NCBI GenBank assembly: GCA_030272585.1
Contig: BSYQ01000011.1
Span: 4,216,001-4,280,000, forward strand
Source of the DNA: Bryopsis sp. KO-2023
Taxonomy: Eukaryota > Chlorophyta > Ulvophyceae > Bryopsidales > Bryopsidaceae
Direction of reading: 5' to 3'
Length of the DNA: 64,000 nucleotides
In this document: positions 23,940 through 36,233 of the stretch, piece by piece
Layout: each line of letters starts with the position of its first letter
Position numbering within the stretch: the first letter of the stretch is position 1
Program-made: the position numbers and the translations under genes
Notes under the pieces: generated by a model
Databases searched by the model: none
Seen by the model: the letters and a program-made list of their open reading frames with translations, nothing else
What the model was told of the DNA's origin: nothing

Positions 23940-24412
23940 TGTAGTAAATCCGCCTGCAGACCGCTATTGTGGGCTGCTGGCTGTGAACTGCAAGCCTGAA
24001 ACGGCTTGGAGGGAAAGAATAGACGACTTGGAAGCGAGACAAAGGGAGTTCAATCCCAAAGTAAGGTTACAAGAACGTTCAAACCCCAAGAACTTATAGA
24101 ATACCCTAGCAGCCTTGATCCTAACTGATCATAGGCTGTAACATCAGTCTGCATCACTGCTGCAAGGCATCAGACCTTGCAGTCCTTTCAATCAGAGCCC
24201 AGCTCAGCCCCACGGCCATTCCTGTGGTGCTGAGCGACCTTCTAGAACATTCTAGCTGCCAGCTCAGTAGTCCACGTACTACTTCACTGCCAGCACACCC
24301 TGACTGACTGTACGCTGCCTCAGGGCAGCCAGCCTCCTACTTAAAGTACTGCAGGACTGTCAGCAAGCCTGCTGACGTACTGCAGGGCTGTCAGAAACCC
24401 TGATTCGCTACA
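23940..24412 (-). repeat. Element C 3' LTR (473 bp)
   Basis: Same sequence as 31862-32334. The adjacent purine tract lies on the minus strand at about 24424-24413. Confidence 0.96.
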
Positions 24413-25044
24413 TTCCTCCCCATCTGAACTGCAGTAGCCCCTTACTGCACTTTGACTGAAATAAATCAACCTTTTAGGGAAATTCCATAGCTCAATAAAG
24501 ATCTGAAAACTCATCATCAAATCAAACCCTACTCCCTTGTAGGTCTAATAAAACATCAACAACCAAAGAACCCTGCTGCACACTTGAACTTATGTTTTCT
24601 GCAACTTCCTACTTCTTTGGCATATAAAAACCTCAATCATTAGAAAACATTAGTCAAATGACTGATCAGCAGTTTTCCAAAATAAACACTGCTCATCAGC
24701 CCACAAAGTTCTAGTAATCAGTAAAAATGTCCCTTCTCAAAGGATACTATTATGCTGCAGCAATAAACCACATTCTGTTGCAGCTATCAAAAATGTATCT
24801 AGTTGGCAGGTTTATTAAGAATCTCTGAAAAATACTCTGCCTGTCCCATAAGCACTCAAGAAAAAGGAACAAAATGATATAACTCCCTCAGAAAATTGTT
24901 CTTTTCCAAATTCCACCAAGTCAAGAAATATACCAAGTTTCATTCAATCAGCCTAATATGTTCTGCCTGAACTGGCAGCTCCCACTGCAAATCACATTTC
25001 AATAAAAACCAAACATTCCTTCAAGTGACCTGCAGCAAACTGCA
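24413..25044 (-). other. Element C non-coding tail between ORF3 and 3' LTR
   Basis: About 630 nt, AT-rich, with no open frame of note. It ends (minus strand) in the purine tract that primes plus-strand synthesis. Confidence 0.7.
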
Positions 25045-25887
25045 CTAGTCACCTGCACCCTGAGAGATCACCTCATCTAGACTTCTCTTTTTTGCTGACC
25101 CAGATTTCTTAGAAGGTATAACCTCCCACTCAACAATCCGGTGTGGTGCTGCATCACGGTTTGTCTGATTTCTTCCTGCAGTGCTCTTAGGCAACTCCAA
25201 TCCTGCAATCCGAAGTGTTGTCATGACTCTTGCTGGAGGGACTGTCAAGCCTGGATGTCTCCTTACCATCCTGCACAATCCACATTCTCCAAACTGAGCA
25301 GGTCCTGGACTTGCTACCTTCAGAGAAATTGGACAGTTCGCCTGCATCCTTCCCTCGGCATCGAGCTGAATAGTGGTATCATAGGCATACCACATCCTCA
25401 TCCAACAAACAGATCTGCAGCAGACCCTGTGCTGACCACAAGGGAATGTGTGCACTGGCCTGTTGCAGGTCTTGAAACACAGAGTGCATCCCATGCTTGA
25501 CTCTGTCAGCCCTTCCACAGGGTTTGGCTGCACTTCTGGCAGTAGCAGTGTCTGATTTGGAAGTATTCTGTCAACAGAATTGCTGTACCACCCTGCTTCT
25601 TCTTCCTTAACATCAGCCACCTTTTCCTTTCCTGCAACTGACTTTCCTTCACACTCCATTACTCTTCCTGAGATCTCATCCGCATCTGCATCTCTGAGCT
25701 GAGTCCCTTGCACCACTTCTGGTATATTCGCTGCCCACTCGCGCCAACGATAATTTTCAGCACGGGCGGCCTGCAACTCAGTTCTTGCTTTCTGTGCGGA
25801 CAGATTTGCTGCTGATGCTGCCCTGGAGCTCAACAACTTGAAAGCTTGTTCCACCTGATCCTCGGTCTCTTGAGCGTGGTCTACCAT
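25045..25887 (-). CDS. Element C ORF3: RING-like zinc-finger protein (280 aa)
   Basis: Third frame, starting 57 nt after the pol stop with its own ATG at 25887. Residues 1-55 are Gln/Ala/Glu-rich and helical. Residues 60-100 are acidic. The Cys/His cluster is C134-x2-C137-x12-C150-x2-H153-x2-C156, then C161 (or C157), and C202-x2-C205. This order and spacing fits a RING-type cross-brace (C-x2-C, C-x-H-x2-C, C-x2-C) with a long last spacer. FPCGQHRVC is close to LPCGYHLVC in element D ORF3. The tail is Lys/Arg-rich. RING proteins are usually E3 ubiquitin ligases, but no function is shown. A CAG preceded by pyrimidines lies directly before the ATG and could be a splice acceptor. Confidence 0.75.
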   Translation of the reverse strand: MVDHAQETEDQVEQAFKLLSSRAASAANLSAQKARTELQAARAENYRWREWAANIPEVVQGTQLRDADADEISGRVMECEGKSVAGKEKVADVKEEEAGWYSNSVDRILPNQTLLLPEVQPNPVEGLTESSMGCTLCFKTCNRPVHTFPCGQHRVCCRSVCWMRMWYAYDTTIQLDAEGRMQANCPISLKVASPGPAQFGECGLCRMVRRHPGLTVPPARVMTTLRIAGLELPKSTAGRNQTNRDAAPHRIVEWEVIPSKKSGSAKKRSLDEVISQGAGD

Positions 25888-25944
25888 TCCTGCTCACGCG
25901 AACGATAAAGAGAAAATAACACTCTCCCTTTTCTTCTTCAGTTT

Positions 25945-28900
25945 TTACTGTGCTTTCCGACTAGGACGTCGCCTCATTGCGGTCCCTTCACTCCTTTGCT
26001 GATAGTCACGTAGTATATCTCGAGCATTCTGCAAATGTTCTGCAGGTTCCCATGTGTCCTCAGATTGATCATATCCCTGCCATCGAACAAGGTACTGCTT
26101 CCTGCCTCTGACAGTCCTGTCTGCCAGAATTCTGTCCACCTGATATTCCTCTTGACCATCCACAAGTTCAGGTTCAGGTTGCCACCTGGGTGCCTCCCTT
26201 GCTGGAAAGCTGCCCACCTGATCTTCAAATGCAGGTTTGAGCTTGGACACATGAAACACATCATGTATCCTCCAATGACCTGGCAGTCTCAACCTGACTG
26301 CAACTTCAGAGAGCTTCTCAGTGACTTCAAATGGTCCACAGTACTTTGCTGACAACTTTCTGCTCAACACTGCAGGTAGGGGTAAGTCTTTTGTGGCCAG
26401 AAAAACTTTTTCGCCTGGCTCAAAGCCCCCTCCCCGCCTGGTTTCGTCCGCCACCTGGCGTTGACGTGCCTGAGCAGCAGCAATATTGTGTCTGCATTTT
26501 TCCAGATCAGATTGCCAAGTAGTCCACCAATCATCCACTGCAGGGCAGGCTGACACAGCCACAGCACTTGCAGGAGTCCTTGGGTTCTGCCCATTCATCA
26601 AATAGAAGGGGGAGAATCCAGTAGTAGCATTGACACTGGAGTTGTAAGCAAACTCAGCAGCTGCCAAGTGCTGATCCCAATCTGTTCCTGCAGGTTCAAC
26701 ATAACTGCGCAGAATTTCCTGCACGGTTCTGTTAGCCCTTTCAGTCTGACCATCTGTCTCAGGATGATAACTGCTTGACATTGCCAATCTTGTTCCAGCC
26801 TTCTTCCAAAGAGACCTCCAAAAATTGCTAGTGAAACGAGTATCCCGATCAGAAACAATTTCTTGAGGTAACCCAAAGAAACGAACCACATTCTGGAAAA
26901 ATAAATCTGCTACCCCTGCAGCAGTAACTGTCTGCTTAGTAGGAATAAGTCTGATCATTTTTGTGAACCTATCCACAACTACCAACAAATAATCTGACCC
27001 AGTTCGAGTTCTAGGTAAAGGCCCTACAAAGTCAAGTGAAACACTGGTCCACCTGCCATCAGGAATAGGCAGGGGCTGCAGCTTACCCAAAGGCCTCTGA
27101 TTAGAAGCCTTATTCCTTTGACATGAAATGCAATTCCGGACATACTTGTGCACTGACTCGGAGATGTGAGGCCAGAAATAATGCAACTGCACCCTGACAA
27201 GGGTCTTCCTTCTGCCCAAATGTCCTGCCAATGGGGACTCATGGCAGTCATGCAGTATTTTCTCCCTGAGCCCATCTGCTTCAGGAATCCACCATTTCCA
27301 AGCATTTCCAATTCTTCTCCAGAGCCTTTGGCCATCCCATTTCACATGTCCAGGTCTGTGTCTTGCAGTGATCAACTGCTGACACAGTGGATCCTTCGAA
27401 TAAGCTGTCTGCACCTGTTGCAGGAATCCTTCTGCAACTTCCAGCCTAGCCTGAGCATTCATTTCAGACTTTGTTTCCTCCACTTGATGTGTGGCCCTGC
27501 TCAGAGCATCTGCCACCACATTGTCTCTGCCTGGTCTGTACTTGATCTCGAACTTGAAAGATTGCAGAGTCTCCATCCATCTTGCTTGCCTCTGCGACAG
27601 GTGAGGCTGAGTATGCAAAAACTTGAGGGGTGCATGATCGGTGTGCACCACAAACTCTTGTGCATCCAAATAGTGTCTCCAGACCTTCAGAGCATGCACA
27701 ACTGCTAGCAACTCCTTTTCATGAGTAGCATAGTTGAGTTCTGCAGGTTGCAGCTTCCTGCTTTCAAATGCCACTGGCTGCTGACCCTGTCCCTTGTCCT
27801 GAGTTAGGACTGCTCCTATTGCATAGTCCGAAGCATCGGTGGTGACTTCAAACTTCAGACTTGGGTCAGGCACCAATAGTACTGGTGCAGACATCAATGC
27901 CTCCTTGATATCCTGCATGGCTGCAGCTTCTGTCTCAGTCCATTTCCACTCTGCATCCTTTTTGAGTAATGCAGTCAAAGGCTTGGCTCTGGCAGAGAAG
28001 TCCTTTATGAACCTCCTGTAGTAGTTTGCCAATCCCAGAAAGGACCTGAGATCCTTCACTGATGTCAAGGGTGGCCAATCTCTGATAACCTGCACCTTGC
28101 TCTGCAACACCTGTACTCCTGCAGCACTTAACTCATGCCCCAGAAACTCAACTTGATCTCTGCAGATCTCACACTTTGAAGCTGATGCATACAACTTCTG
28201 TTCCCTCAACCTCTGCATCACTTTCCGCAAATGAACTTTGTGTTCTGCCCAATCTTTGCTAAAAATCAAAATATCATCCAAGTAAACGATGCAAAAGACG
28301 TCCAGAAAATCATGCAGCACATGATTCATTGTGTTCATAAAAGTGGCAGGGGCATTTGTCAGCCCAAAAGGAAGAACAACATACTCATAAAGGCCATACC
28401 TGGTGCGGAAGGCCGTTTTCTCACAATCTGCAGGATCCAACCGCACCTGATGGTAGCCTGAGCAGAGGTCAATCTTGCTGAAGCAGCGTGCTCCCTGAAT
28501 CTGATCCAGCAACTCCTCTATCCTTGGAATAGGATACCTATTCTTCACCGTTAGTTTGTTAAGTGCCCGAAAATCCACACACATCCTAAGTTTCCCATTT
28601 TTCTTAGGAACAAACAAAACCGGCGAACCCCATGGAGACTTGCTAGGTCTGATAAATCCCTGCTTCAGCAGCTCTGCTAACTGCTTTTTCAGTTCTTCTC
28701 TTTCTGCAAAACTGGCCCTATAAAGCCCCTTTTTTACTGGTTCTGCACCTTCCACCAACTCAATCTTATGATTCACACCCCTGTCAGGAGGTAACTCCTG
28801 CGGCAGTTCCTCTTTGAACAAATCCTGAAACTCCTTTCTGATCTGTTTTTCTAACTCAGCTGCCTCTTTTCCTTCCTCTGACAAGGTTTCTGCAACACTG

Positions 28901-30141
28901 CCTTTTACTGCATCAGTACTTTCCACATTATTAATCAAATGTTCCTCCTGAACTTCCCGAAGATTTACCAAATACATCGGCATACCCTTGCGGGCTGCCC
29001 GAGCAAACTCTTTGGCGGACATCATATCCAAATCTTCAGTACTGCAATCCTCTACTCTACCAGTCTGCATTCTGAGTTTGACTACTCCCTGAGGTGTCTG
29101 CAAAACCAATTTCTTCTTCTGCCAATCTATCATAGGGTTGTGTTTACTCAGCCAAGACATACCTAACACCAGATCATATCTGCCTAGTGTCACTGCATAC
29201 ATCTTTTCCTCTGAAACAAACCTCCCCATCTTGACACTGGCCTGCAGTTCTTTTTCTACCTTCTCTGAAGTCTTGCCATCTGCTAACTGCACTTCAGTAA
29301 CCACCTCAGAAGTCTTTGCCTGAATGTCATTTTCTAGCAACCAATCTTTCGAAACAAAATTGTCGGTTGCACCACTATCTAACAAAATTCTTGCAAAACA
29401 ACCTGCCACAGCCCCTGTGGTCTTCAACAATCCTTGAGTCCCTCCTTGGACTCCTCTCAACTTCAAAACTGGGGGTTCACTTGAACAAACATTCTTGAGG
29501 GAATCTGCACTAAGTTTCCCCTGCTCAAGCTCCTCTCTCACTGAAAAATCTGATGTGTCTGCCCTCAGATCAACATCAGTACCTTTACACTCAATAACAT
29601 TGTGCAGCTCAGGTTCAGGTGGGGCCCCACCTAATCCTGCACTGCCTGACATCACCTGCAGGCTGGGTGTGGCTTCACTTGGCTCATCACCTCCTGCCTC
29701 AGAGACCAGAGTGGTTGTGGCTTTACTCAGCCCACAACCCTCCTTCGTTGTCTCTATATCCTTCACCAAACATTCTGCAAATGTGGCTACACAAGGCCCT
29801 CCACCTGCAAAATTCAACACTGACACTGCAGGATCCCCTTCAGGTATGGCTACACATGGCTCTGTACCTGCAAGGTTCTCCATCATTTTCTTCTTCTTCT
29901 TCTTCTTCTTCTCCTTGGCTGAGGCTACGCATGGCTCTCCAACCTTGGAGTTCTGATTTGAAATTCCTGCTACCCCCCCATTGGTAGCCTCTCTGTGTGG
30001 TGGGCTGCACCGGCCTTCCCACACTCCACTTCTATCCTCCTCCGCCAAGATTTCTCGGCCAGCAGTCTCTCCAGACTCTGGCCTCCTCAGTTTTCCTGAC
30101 AGTCTGCAGCAAAATGTCCTTTCTTGCCGCAGTTGTAACAA
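25945..30141 (-). CDS. pol: Element C pol (protease, RT, RNase H, integrase, chromodomain)
   Basis: About 1,398 codons in the -1 frame relative to gag, overlapping its end (30087-30141). Protease motif [10 protein letters not shown] near residue 255. Reverse transcriptase with [12 protein letters not shown] and YLDDILIFS near residue 620. RNase H ([23 protein letters not shown]). Integrase zinc finger H-H-C-C (CHESPLAGH, then CISCQ) and catalytic segment with [11 protein letters not shown]-terminal chromodomain ([26 protein letters not shown]) near residues 1333-1390, expected to steer integration to modified histones. A poly-Lys tract and a Ser/Gly/Pro linker precede the protease. The frame has no in-frame ATG at its start, so it is expressed by frameshift; no canonical slippery heptamer is visible in the overlap. 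Confidence 0.95.
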   Translation of the reverse strand: MLQLRQERTFCCRLSGKLRRPESGETAGREILAEEDRSGVWEGRCSPPHREATNGGVAGISNQNSKVGEPCVASAKEKKKKKKKKMMENLAGTEPCVAIPEGDPAVSVLNFAGGGPCVATFAECLVKDIETTKEGCGLSKATTTLVSEAGGDEPSEATPSLQVMSGSAGLGGAPPEPELHNVIECKGTDVDLRADTSDFSVREELEQGKLSADSLKNVCSSEPPVLKLRGVQGGTQGLLKTTGAVAGCFARILLDSGATDNFVSKDWLLENDIQAKTSEVVTEVQLADGKTSEKVEKELQASVKMGRFVSEEKMYAVTLGRYDLVLGMSWLSKHNPMIDWQKKKLVLQTPQGVVKLRMQTGRVEDCSTEDLDMMSAKEFARAARKGMPMYLVNLREVQEEHLINNVESTDAVKGSVAETLSEEGKEAAELEKQIRKEFQDLFKEELPQELPPDRGVNHKIELVEGAEPVKKGLYRASFAEREELKKQLAELLKQGFIRPSKSPWGSPVLFVPKKNGKLRMCVDFRALNKLTVKNRYPIPRIEELLDQIQGARCFSKIDLCSGYHQVRLDPADCEKTAFRTRYGLYEYVVLPFGLTNAPATFMNTMNHVLHDFLDVFCIVYLDDILIFSKDWAEHKVHLRKVMQRLREQKLYASASKCEICRDQVEFLGHELSAAGVQVLQSKVQVIRDWPPLTSVKDLRSFLGLANYYRRFIKDFSARAKPLTALLKKDAEWKWTETEAAAMQDIKEALMSAPVLLVPDPSLKFEVTTDASDYAIGAVLTQDKGQGQQPVAFESRKLQPAELNYATHEKELLAVVHALKVWRHYLDAQEFVVHTDHAPLKFLHTQPHLSQRQARWMETLQSFKFEIKYRPGRDNVVADALSRATHQVEETKSEMNAQARLEVAEGFLQQVQTAYSKDPLCQQLITARHRPGHVKWDGQRLWRRIGNAWKWWIPEADGLREKILHDCHESPLAGHLGRRKTLVRVQLHYFWPHISESVHKYVRNCISCQRNKASNQRPLGKLQPLPIPDGRWTSVSLDFVGPLPRTRTGSDYLLVVVDRFTKMIRLIPTKQTVTAAGVADLFFQNVVRFFGLPQEIVSDRDTRFTSNFWRSLWKKAGTRLAMSSSYHPETDGQTERANRTVQEILRSYVEPAGTDWDQHLAAAEFAYNSSVNATTGFSPFYLMNGQNPRTPASAVAVSACPAVDDWWTTWQSDLEKCRHNIAAAQARQRQVADETRRGGGFEPGEKVFLATKDLPLPAVLSRKLSAKYCGPFEVTEKLSEVAVRLRLPGHWRIHDVFHVSKLKPAFEDQVGSFPAREAPRWQPEPELVDGQEEYQVDRILADRTVRGRKQYLVRWQGYDQSEDTWEPAEHLQNARDILRDYQQRSEGTAMRRRPSRKAQ

Positions 30142-31268
30142 TCAACATTCGCTGCAGAGTGACCTGCATCCATTCTGCTCCTTCTGGCAGAGATACTCTC
30201 TCCAGATCTCCTGTTCTGCCTCTGTCTGCGAGGACTACCACTGCGTCCTCTGCTTTTACTGCGACTGTCGCTTCGGTTTCTACCAACATCAAAACCCACG
30301 CGGTTACGCTGGAGGCCATCAACCTCCATGCGGTCCCCTAATTGTGGTGTATATTGGTGTGGTGTATACCTATCACGATCTGCGTCAGTTCTGCCACGAC
30401 TAGCACTGCGACCTCGACTCTGCGATCTTCCTCTGCTGTAGGATCGGCCTCTGCTGTAAGATCGGCCTCTGCTCTTTGATCTGTCTCTGCGTGATCCTTC
30501 TTGCCTGCCTCTGGGACTGTGACCTCTGCGTCCCTCTCTGCGGTACGCCTCAAGTGGACCTTCCCAAGTGGCGGCGAGTGCTATCGCACGCTCCAGATCT
30601 GCAGGATCTTCCATTTCAACCTTAGTTCGCAGACGGTCATTCAGGCCCTCTACAAAACGAAACAGCTGCTCTCCAGCGTTGCTGTCATTGATCTGCAGCA
30701 TAAGTCTTCTGAACTGATGCACATACTCAGCAACAGTAGATCGTCCCTGCCTCAGACGAGACCATTCCCGCCTGAAGTCTTTGTTCTCATTCGTTTTACC
30801 AAACTGCTGTCTGAGTGCTGTCACCAAAGCTGGAACGTCCTGTGGCAGATTCAGCTGTCCTGCCATCGCAGCTTCATACCGACCTCTCCACCAAGTGCCT
30901 GCTGCTCCTCTCAAGCATCCTGCAGCCACTAGTACCTGCTGTTCCCTGTCCCTGGTTGCAGTAACATCAAAGTATGTCTGCAACTGGACTTGCCACTCAT
31001 TGAGGGGAACATCATGTGGATCACCATACCACATGTCAGGGCCTTTCGCCCTAGCTCTGCCCAGAGCTGCGGGAGGTTGCTGCTGTGCCATCCTGTTGTG
31101 CACTGCGTTCCGAACTGCGTCGTCCATCTGCACGTTCACGTTGGCTGCTACGTGTCTCAGGTGCTGGACCTCTTCCTGCATGTCCAAGATCATCTGCCTC
31201 AATCCCTGCACGTCGAAGGGATCAGGGGCCGGCATTCCTATCTGCGGCTGCTCGTCCTGTCCAGCCAT
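30087..31268 (-). CDS. gag: Element C gag (capsid, SR-like linker, zinc knuckle; 393 aa)
   Basis: ATG at 31268. The retrotransposon Gag core includes [26 protein letters not shown] and the helix [19 protein letters not shown] long Arg/Ser/Gly linker with repeated RGRSYS units follows, then a canonical CCHC knuckle [14 protein letters not shown] near the end. It makes the virus-like particle and binds element RNA. It lacks the long N-terminal coiled coil and glycine-rich linker of A and D, so C is a more distant lineage. Confidence 0.93.
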   Translation of the reverse strand: MAGQDEQPQIGMPAPDPFDVQGLRQMILDMQEEVQHLRHVAANVNVQMDDAVRNAVHNRMAQQQPPAALGRARAKGPDMWYGDPHDVPLNEWQVQLQTYFDVTATRDREQQVLVAAGCLRGAAGTWWRGRYEAAMAGQLNLPQDVPALVTALRQQFGKTNENKDFRREWSRLRQGRSTVAEYVHQFRRLMLQINDSNAGEQLFRFVEGLNDRLRTKVEMEDPADLERAIALAATWEGPLEAYRREGRRGHSPRGRQEGSRRDRSKSRGRSYSRGRSYSRGRSQSRGRSASRGRTDADRDRYTPHQYTPQLGDRMEVDGLQRNRVGFDVGRNRSDSRSKSRGRSGSPRRQRQNRRSGESISARRSRMDAGHSAANVDCYNCGKKGHFAADCQEN

Positions 31269-31647
31269 CTCTGCGCTGCTCTCTGCGTTCTCTTTCCTGC
31301 TGACCTCTTAAGCGATTCCTGTATATATTGCAGTTGGGATCAGTACACTCTGTGTATCTGAAATACCCTGGACCCTGTTCTGCTCTGCGGTGACCGTGAG
31401 GGGGTGCTCTCAGAGCGCCTGGTTCCAACACTGCCAAAGGGTGTCTGACAGGTCCAAGTATATGTACAGGCTGAGCAAAACGAAGAGGAGAAGGTAAACG
31501 AACCACTGTATCAGGAAAACGCAGTGTATGTGGCAGCACCCCTTCTGGGTGGTTCTCTGCTGAGTCCTCTGAATGAATACTCGTCTCAGAGTCAGAAACC
31601 ACTTCAATAACTCTGTCACTACCACCAGAAGGTCTGCCGAAACTCAT
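31222..31647 (-). CDS. Element C ORF0, unknown protein upstream of gag (141 aa)
   Basis: ATG at 31647-31645, stop at 31222, overlapping the gag start by 47 nt in another frame. It begins MSFGRPSGGSDRVIEV, followed by a Ser/Asp/Glu-rich stretch, a Pro/Leu/Arg middle and a basic C-terminal helix. Length equals that of element A ORF0 (both 426 nt including stop) and the last third aligns with it. Not a known family. Confidence 0.55.
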   Translation of the reverse strand: MSFGRPSGGSDRVIEVVSDSETSIHSEDSAENHPEGVLPHTLRFPDTVVRLPSPLRFAQPVHILGPVRHPLAVLEPGALRAPPHGHRRAEQGPGYFRYTECTDPNCNIYRNRLRGQQERERREQRRDGWTGRAAADRNAGP

Positions 31648-31848
31648 ACAACCAAACTCGACGAAACAACAGCTGCGCCTGTGACTTTTCAAGTCTGCTT
31701 CCCTGAACAACGCAAAAACTGCGTCTGTGTGCTGCGCCTGTGCGCTGCTTCTATGTGCTGCTCACAGCACTCTCCAGTTCTATCTCTCCCAAGGCTGTGG
31801 GGCCTTCCAAGGTCCTCCAGCGACCCTGCACAGTCTTGCTGCGCCCCT

Positions 31849-31860
31849 GCTCCGAAACCA
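31849..31860 (-). promoter_or_regulatory. Element C primer-binding site
   Basis: Reads TGGTTTCGGAGC on the minus strand, 1 nt from the 5' LTR. Confidence 0.9.
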
Positions 31861-31861
31861 A

Positions 31862-32334
31862 TGTAGTAAATCCGCCTGCAGACCGCTATTGTGGGCTGCT
31901 GGCTGTGAACTGCAAGCCTGAAACGGCTTGGAGGGAAAGAATAGACGACTTGGAAGCGAGACAAAGGGAGTTCAATCCCAAAGTAAGGTTACAAGAACGT
32001 TCAAACCCCAAGAACTTATAGAATACCCTAGCAGCCTTGATCCTAACTGATCATAGGCTGTAACATCAGTCTGCATCACTGCTGCAAGGCATCAGACCTT
32101 GCAGTCCTTTCAATCAGAGCCCAGCTCAGCCCCACGGCCATTCCTGTGGTGCTGAGCGACCTTCTAGAACATTCTAGCTGCCAGCTCAGTAGTCCACGTA
32201 CTACTTCACTGCCAGCACACCCTGACTGACTGTACGCTGCCTCAGGGCAGCCAGCCTCCTACTTAAAGTACTGCAGGACTGTCAGCAAGCCTGCTGACGT
32301 ACTGCAGGGCTGTCAGAAACCCTGATTCGCTACA
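31862..32334 (-). repeat. Element C 5' LTR (473 bp)
   Basis: Upstream LTR in the element's own orientation. Matches 23940-24412. Confidence 0.96.
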
Positions 32335-32339
32335 TCCTA

Positions 32340-33626
32340 CCTCCCAGAGGAACCGCCGACCCAGGACCCAGGTTGAACCGCAGACCAGGTCCCGTTATTC
32401 GAGACCAAACTACCGACCAAGGCAGACCATGGCCCGCAGCACAAGTGCCACCAGGAGCCATGCAGCAGACGAGTGGTCGGGGAGGGTTCAACTCCGGATC
32501 GGACCCATTCGCTGGGATGGGATCATACGCATCAGTGGGCCAACAAGACCCAACTGGACAGATGAACCGGCGACAAGGAACGCACCCAGCAGGCGGCGGT
32601 GGAGGCGGTGGAGGCGATGACGATGATGATGGACCAGACGGATCGAGGCGACCAGGAGGGCCAGGAGGACCCAATGGACCAGGAGGACCAGGAGGGCCAG
32701 GAGGACCGGGTGGACCAGGTGGACCAGGACCAGGTGGACCAGGCGGACCAGGAGGTCCGGGAGGACCACCAGGACCAGGCGCACCAAACCCACCGGATGG
32801 ACGCAACCCTCTGCGCCACTTGAAGTTGCAGATGCCTAAACCCTACACAGGTGACCACGATGTGTCCGTCACCGAGTGGGTTATGCAAATGGGCAGGTGG
32901 TTGCGGGCCCAAGATGTCCCTGAGGTCCAGTGGATCCGAGTGCTGTCGGCCCACGTTGGAGGAGCGGCCTCGCGTTGGATGAACTTGCAGGAGCTTCGCA
33001 TGGCTGAGGGGAGACGCCAACCCTTCGCTGATTGGCAAGAGTGGGCAACGGAGGCACGACGCCAATTTGAGCCTACGACTTCGACGGAACGGGCCCGGAC
33101 CGAGCTACGTGGCCTCAAGCAGGGAGGGACCGTGCGTGACTACGTGCGCCGGTTCCAGCACATTTGTTTTCGCATCCCGGACATGACGGAGGCAGAAATG
33201 TTTTCGACGTTCGTCGCTGGGTTACGAGACCCTCTTCGCACCACTATCGCTGGATTCGTGCGAGGGGATGTGCAGGAAGCGATTGAAATGGCTGAACGAC
33301 TCGACGGTGTCCGGACCCTACATCCACATTCCGGTGCCAGGGGCCAAGGAGGCAGACCAAGATGGAACCGACGAAGCCGAGTCAACAGCATTGGCGATGG
33401 ACCGCGTGAGGACCGACTTGGAGCCATTGGAGACCGAGGCCGTGGCCGTGGCCGTGGCCGAGGAGGCGGAGGCCGAGGCAGAGGCCGTGGCACTGGAGGC
33501 CGACAAGGCGGAAGAGGGAATCCAGGAGGCGGCGGCAGGGGACAAATGTCGTGTTATCTCTGTGGAGGCAACCATGGAGTGCGATATTGTCCGAAACTGT
33601 CCGACGCCAAGAGATCAGTAAATTGA
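32340..33626 (+). CDS. gag: Element A gag, part 3 of 3 (Gly/Pro linker, capsid, RGG, zinc knuckle)
   Basis: Resumes the gag frame after element C; the three pieces total 726 codons plus stop. Order: Pro/Arg linker; Gly and Asp runs; a collagen-like (G-G-P)n stretch (about 32655-32800); the Gag core ([45 protein letters not shown]); an RGG-rich tract (about 33430-33540); and a zinc knuckle [13 protein letters not shown]. The knuckle has three residues between C2 and H instead of the usual four. Pol overlaps the end in the -1 frame. Confidence 0.92.
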   Translation, partial: PPRGTADPGPRLNRRPGPVIRDQTTDQGRPWPAAQVPPGAMQQTSGRGGFNSGSDPFAGMGSYASVGQQDPTGQMNRRQGTHPAGGGGGGGGDDDDDGPDGSRRPGGPGGPNGPGGPGGPGGPGGPGGPGPGGPGGPGGPGGPPGPGAPNPPDGRNPLRHLKLQMPKPYTGDHDVSVTEWVMQMGRWLRAQDVPEVQWIRVLSAHVGGAASRWMNLQELRMAEGRRQPFADWQEWATEARRQFEPTTSTERARTELRGLKQGGTVRDYVRRFQHICFRIPDMTEAEMFSTFVAGLRDPLRTTIAGFVRGDVQEAIEMAERLDGVRTLHPHSGARGQGGRPRWNRRSRVNSIGDGPREDRLGAIGDRGRGRGRGRGGGGRGRGRGTGGRQGGRGNPGGGGRGQMSCYLCGGNHGVRYCPKLSDAKRSVN

Positions 33627-36233
33627 AGGTCCGAGGCGCAGGACCACCAGCCTTGGACCAGGAAACGGGTGGTGATGAGGCCAGCGATCCGGGAGATCAA
33701 GGGCAAAGGGAAAAAAGAGTACGCTGGAAAGACCAGCCGGAAGAACCGAAACACAGCTCCAGTCCGCAAGACAGTCCCCAAGATACAGCAGATGTGCGGA
33801 CCGGGTCACCAGGGACGGGACCCTTGAGAGGAGCCACCGACGGTCAAGGGCAAGAACAGCCCGTGGGGCCATCGGACCACTCGGAGCGTGATGCATCACT
33901 TGAACCAGGGAAAGGTCAAGGAGCTACCGAGGTGGATGGGGAAGTGCTAGGGCAGGCACTTAGTCGGACCGGTTCTGCGACGGCCGACAATTTTTCTTTT
34001 TTAGCTAAGACCGGCGGGGCCGGCAAGAATAGTCGTTTTACGGGGTTTGAAATAAGGGTTTTTATTAATGACGTGCCAGTAGTGGCTTATGTCGATTCGG
34101 GCAGTTGGGAAAATTACCTTTCGAAGGAAGTAGTGGAGAAAGTGGGTGTAAAGGTTTTCCCCGAACAACGGACTTTGGTTATGGCAGATGGTTCCAGGAA
34201 ACAGGTTACAGGACGAGCGGACCGGTTACAGTTCCGGTCCGGATCAGTTAATTTTGTGTCCGATTTCCACTTGTTCCCTGGAATGGCATATGAAATGATA
34301 TTGGGAATTCCATGGTTGGTTGCCGAAAACCCCGATTTGTGTTTTCGCACTCGGACCATTAAGGTTCGTCGGGGCCGGAGCCAACTATCATTACCATTAG
34401 CTATTTCAACTCAGCCAAAACCAACTGAAGTCATGAGTATTGGGGGTTTGGAACCGACATCCGCCACCAACGTTTGGCGAGGGATACGAGCCAACGATTG
34501 TGGAGCTTTGATGGTGGTAGTTACGGAAGTGGAGCCAGAAGACGGACATCAGAAGGACGATGTGGAGCGACTGATTCGGGAGGACACCTCTCGAAAGATT
34601 TCGAACCTACTGGAGAGCTATCGGAGAGTATTTGCCTCGGATCTGCCCAAGGGACCACCACCGGTCCGAAACGGGCACGAGTTCGAGATCAAAGTTGAGG
34701 AGGGGACGAAGCCAATCTTTCGTCCCATGTATAAACTATCTCCGGCGGAGCTTCAGGAGGTCCGTAAACAGCTGGACTACATGTTGGACCGGGAGTTGAT
34801 CCGGCCCTCCAAGAGTCCATGGGGCGCACCGGTCCTCTTCGCTAACAAGAAGGACGGTGGCCTTCGCTTTTGCATCGACTACCGCTGGCTCAACCAGAGG
34901 ACCATCAAGAACCGCTATCCACTACCGCTACCCGAGGAGCTATTGGACCGACTACAGGGAGCTAAGGTGTTTAGCCGGTTGGACCTGCGATCCGGCTACT
35001 GGCAGATGCCGATCCGGCCTGAGGACCAGGAGAAGACAGCGTTCCGGACCCGGTACGGACACTACGAGTACAAGGTGGTGCCATTTGGGCTCACAAACGC
35101 CCCTCCGCAGTTTATGGCTATGATAAACGACCTGTTCCGGGATTTCCATGACCGGTTCATGGTCGTGTTCCTCGATGACATCATAGTCTACAGCAAGAAC
35201 GAGGAGGAGCATGCGGAGCACCTACGCTTGGTATTGGACAAGCTAGCGGAGCACAACCTGTACGCGAAGGCATCGAAGTGTTCTATCGCCGTGAAGGAGT
35301 TGGATTTTGTGGGCCATTGGATCTCGGCGAATGGAATCTCGCCGCATCGGTCCAAGGTCCAGGCGATCCGGGATTGGGAGCCGCTGACCTCTGTTCCTGA
35401 GGTCCGAAGTTTTCTGGGGATGGTTTCGTATTACCGTCGCTTCATTCGACAGTTTTCGAAGGTAGCGGCGCCGATCCAGAAGCTTGTGAAGAAGGACCAG
35501 CCATGGGAATGGGGAGCCGAGCAGAAGGCAGCTTTTGAAGCCCTGAAGGCAAGTCTGACGACGGCTCCGGTCCTGCTGATACCGGATCCGGACAAGCCAT
35601 ATGTAGTTGTCACGGATGCTTCGGATTTTGCGCTGGGAGCCACATTGATGCAGGAGGCTGACGATGGACTTCAACCGGTGGCGTTCCTCAGTAGGTCCCT
35701 CAACTCGGCCGAACAGAAGTACTCGGCCTATGAAAGGGAGCTTTTGGGCATTTCCTATGCCCTGGCTCAATGGCGCCATTATCTCGAAGGAGCGCCAAAA
35801 GGGACCACTGTCTACACGGACCACCAGCCCGCTACACATTTCCTCCAGCAACGGGTCCTGTCTCGGACCCAGACCCGCTGGTTGAAAGCGGGATATTTTC
35901 AGTCTATTATGCCGAAGATCGTCTACCTCCCGGGCAGATCCAATGTGGTGGCTGATGCATTGTCACGCAAGCCTCAGCTCAAGTTGAATGCAATTTTGGA
36001 GGCCAAAATTTCGCCCGGGGAGGCGCAGGAATGGACGCAAGCGACCACTGATGACCCTACTTTGAAGCGTATTCTGGACCGGAATGGACGCAAGCGACCA
36101 CTGATGACCCTACTTTGAAGCGTATTCTGGACCAACTGGACCAAGGACGACATGTACCCGGGTATTCTCGGACCGAACCGGGAATGCTTTTATATCAAAC
36201 CGAACCAGGAGTGGACCCAAAACTAGTGGTCCC
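33551..36233 (+). pseudogene. pol: Element A pol, part 1 (protease, RT, RNase H), frame broken by 53-bp duplication and element D
   Basis: Open from the gag overlap, -1 relative to gag. Protease [11 protein letters not shown] near residue 180. RT with [13 protein letters not shown] and [11 protein letters not shown] near residue 540. RNase H ([28 protein letters not shown]). A 53-bp tandem duplication at 36028-36133 shifts the frame and gives a stop at 36116-36118. The original frame can be followed through the second copy up to element D at 36233. The integrase half continues at 46333. Ignoring duplication and insertion, the whole pol is a multiple of three. Confidence 0.9.
36028..36133 (+). 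repeat. 53-bp tandem duplication inside element A pol
   Basis: Two exact copies, 36028-36080 and 36081-36133, each beginning GGAATGGACGCAAGCGACC. 53 is not a multiple of three, so it breaks the frame. Confidence 0.95.

Larger units (their letters stand above)
23940..32334 (-). mobile_element. Element C: complete Ty3/gypsy chromovirus, reverse orientation, nested in A gag
   Basis: 8,395 bp with 473-bp LTRs (23940-24412 and 31862-32334) that look identical, starting TGTAG and ending CTACA. Target duplication TCCTA. On the minus strand: 5' LTR 31862-32334, primer-binding site 31860-31849, ORF0, gag, pol, ORF3, purine tract GATGGGGAGGAA, 3' LTR. All four frames are open with no frameshift or stop seen, so it may be autonomous. 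Confidence 0.96.
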
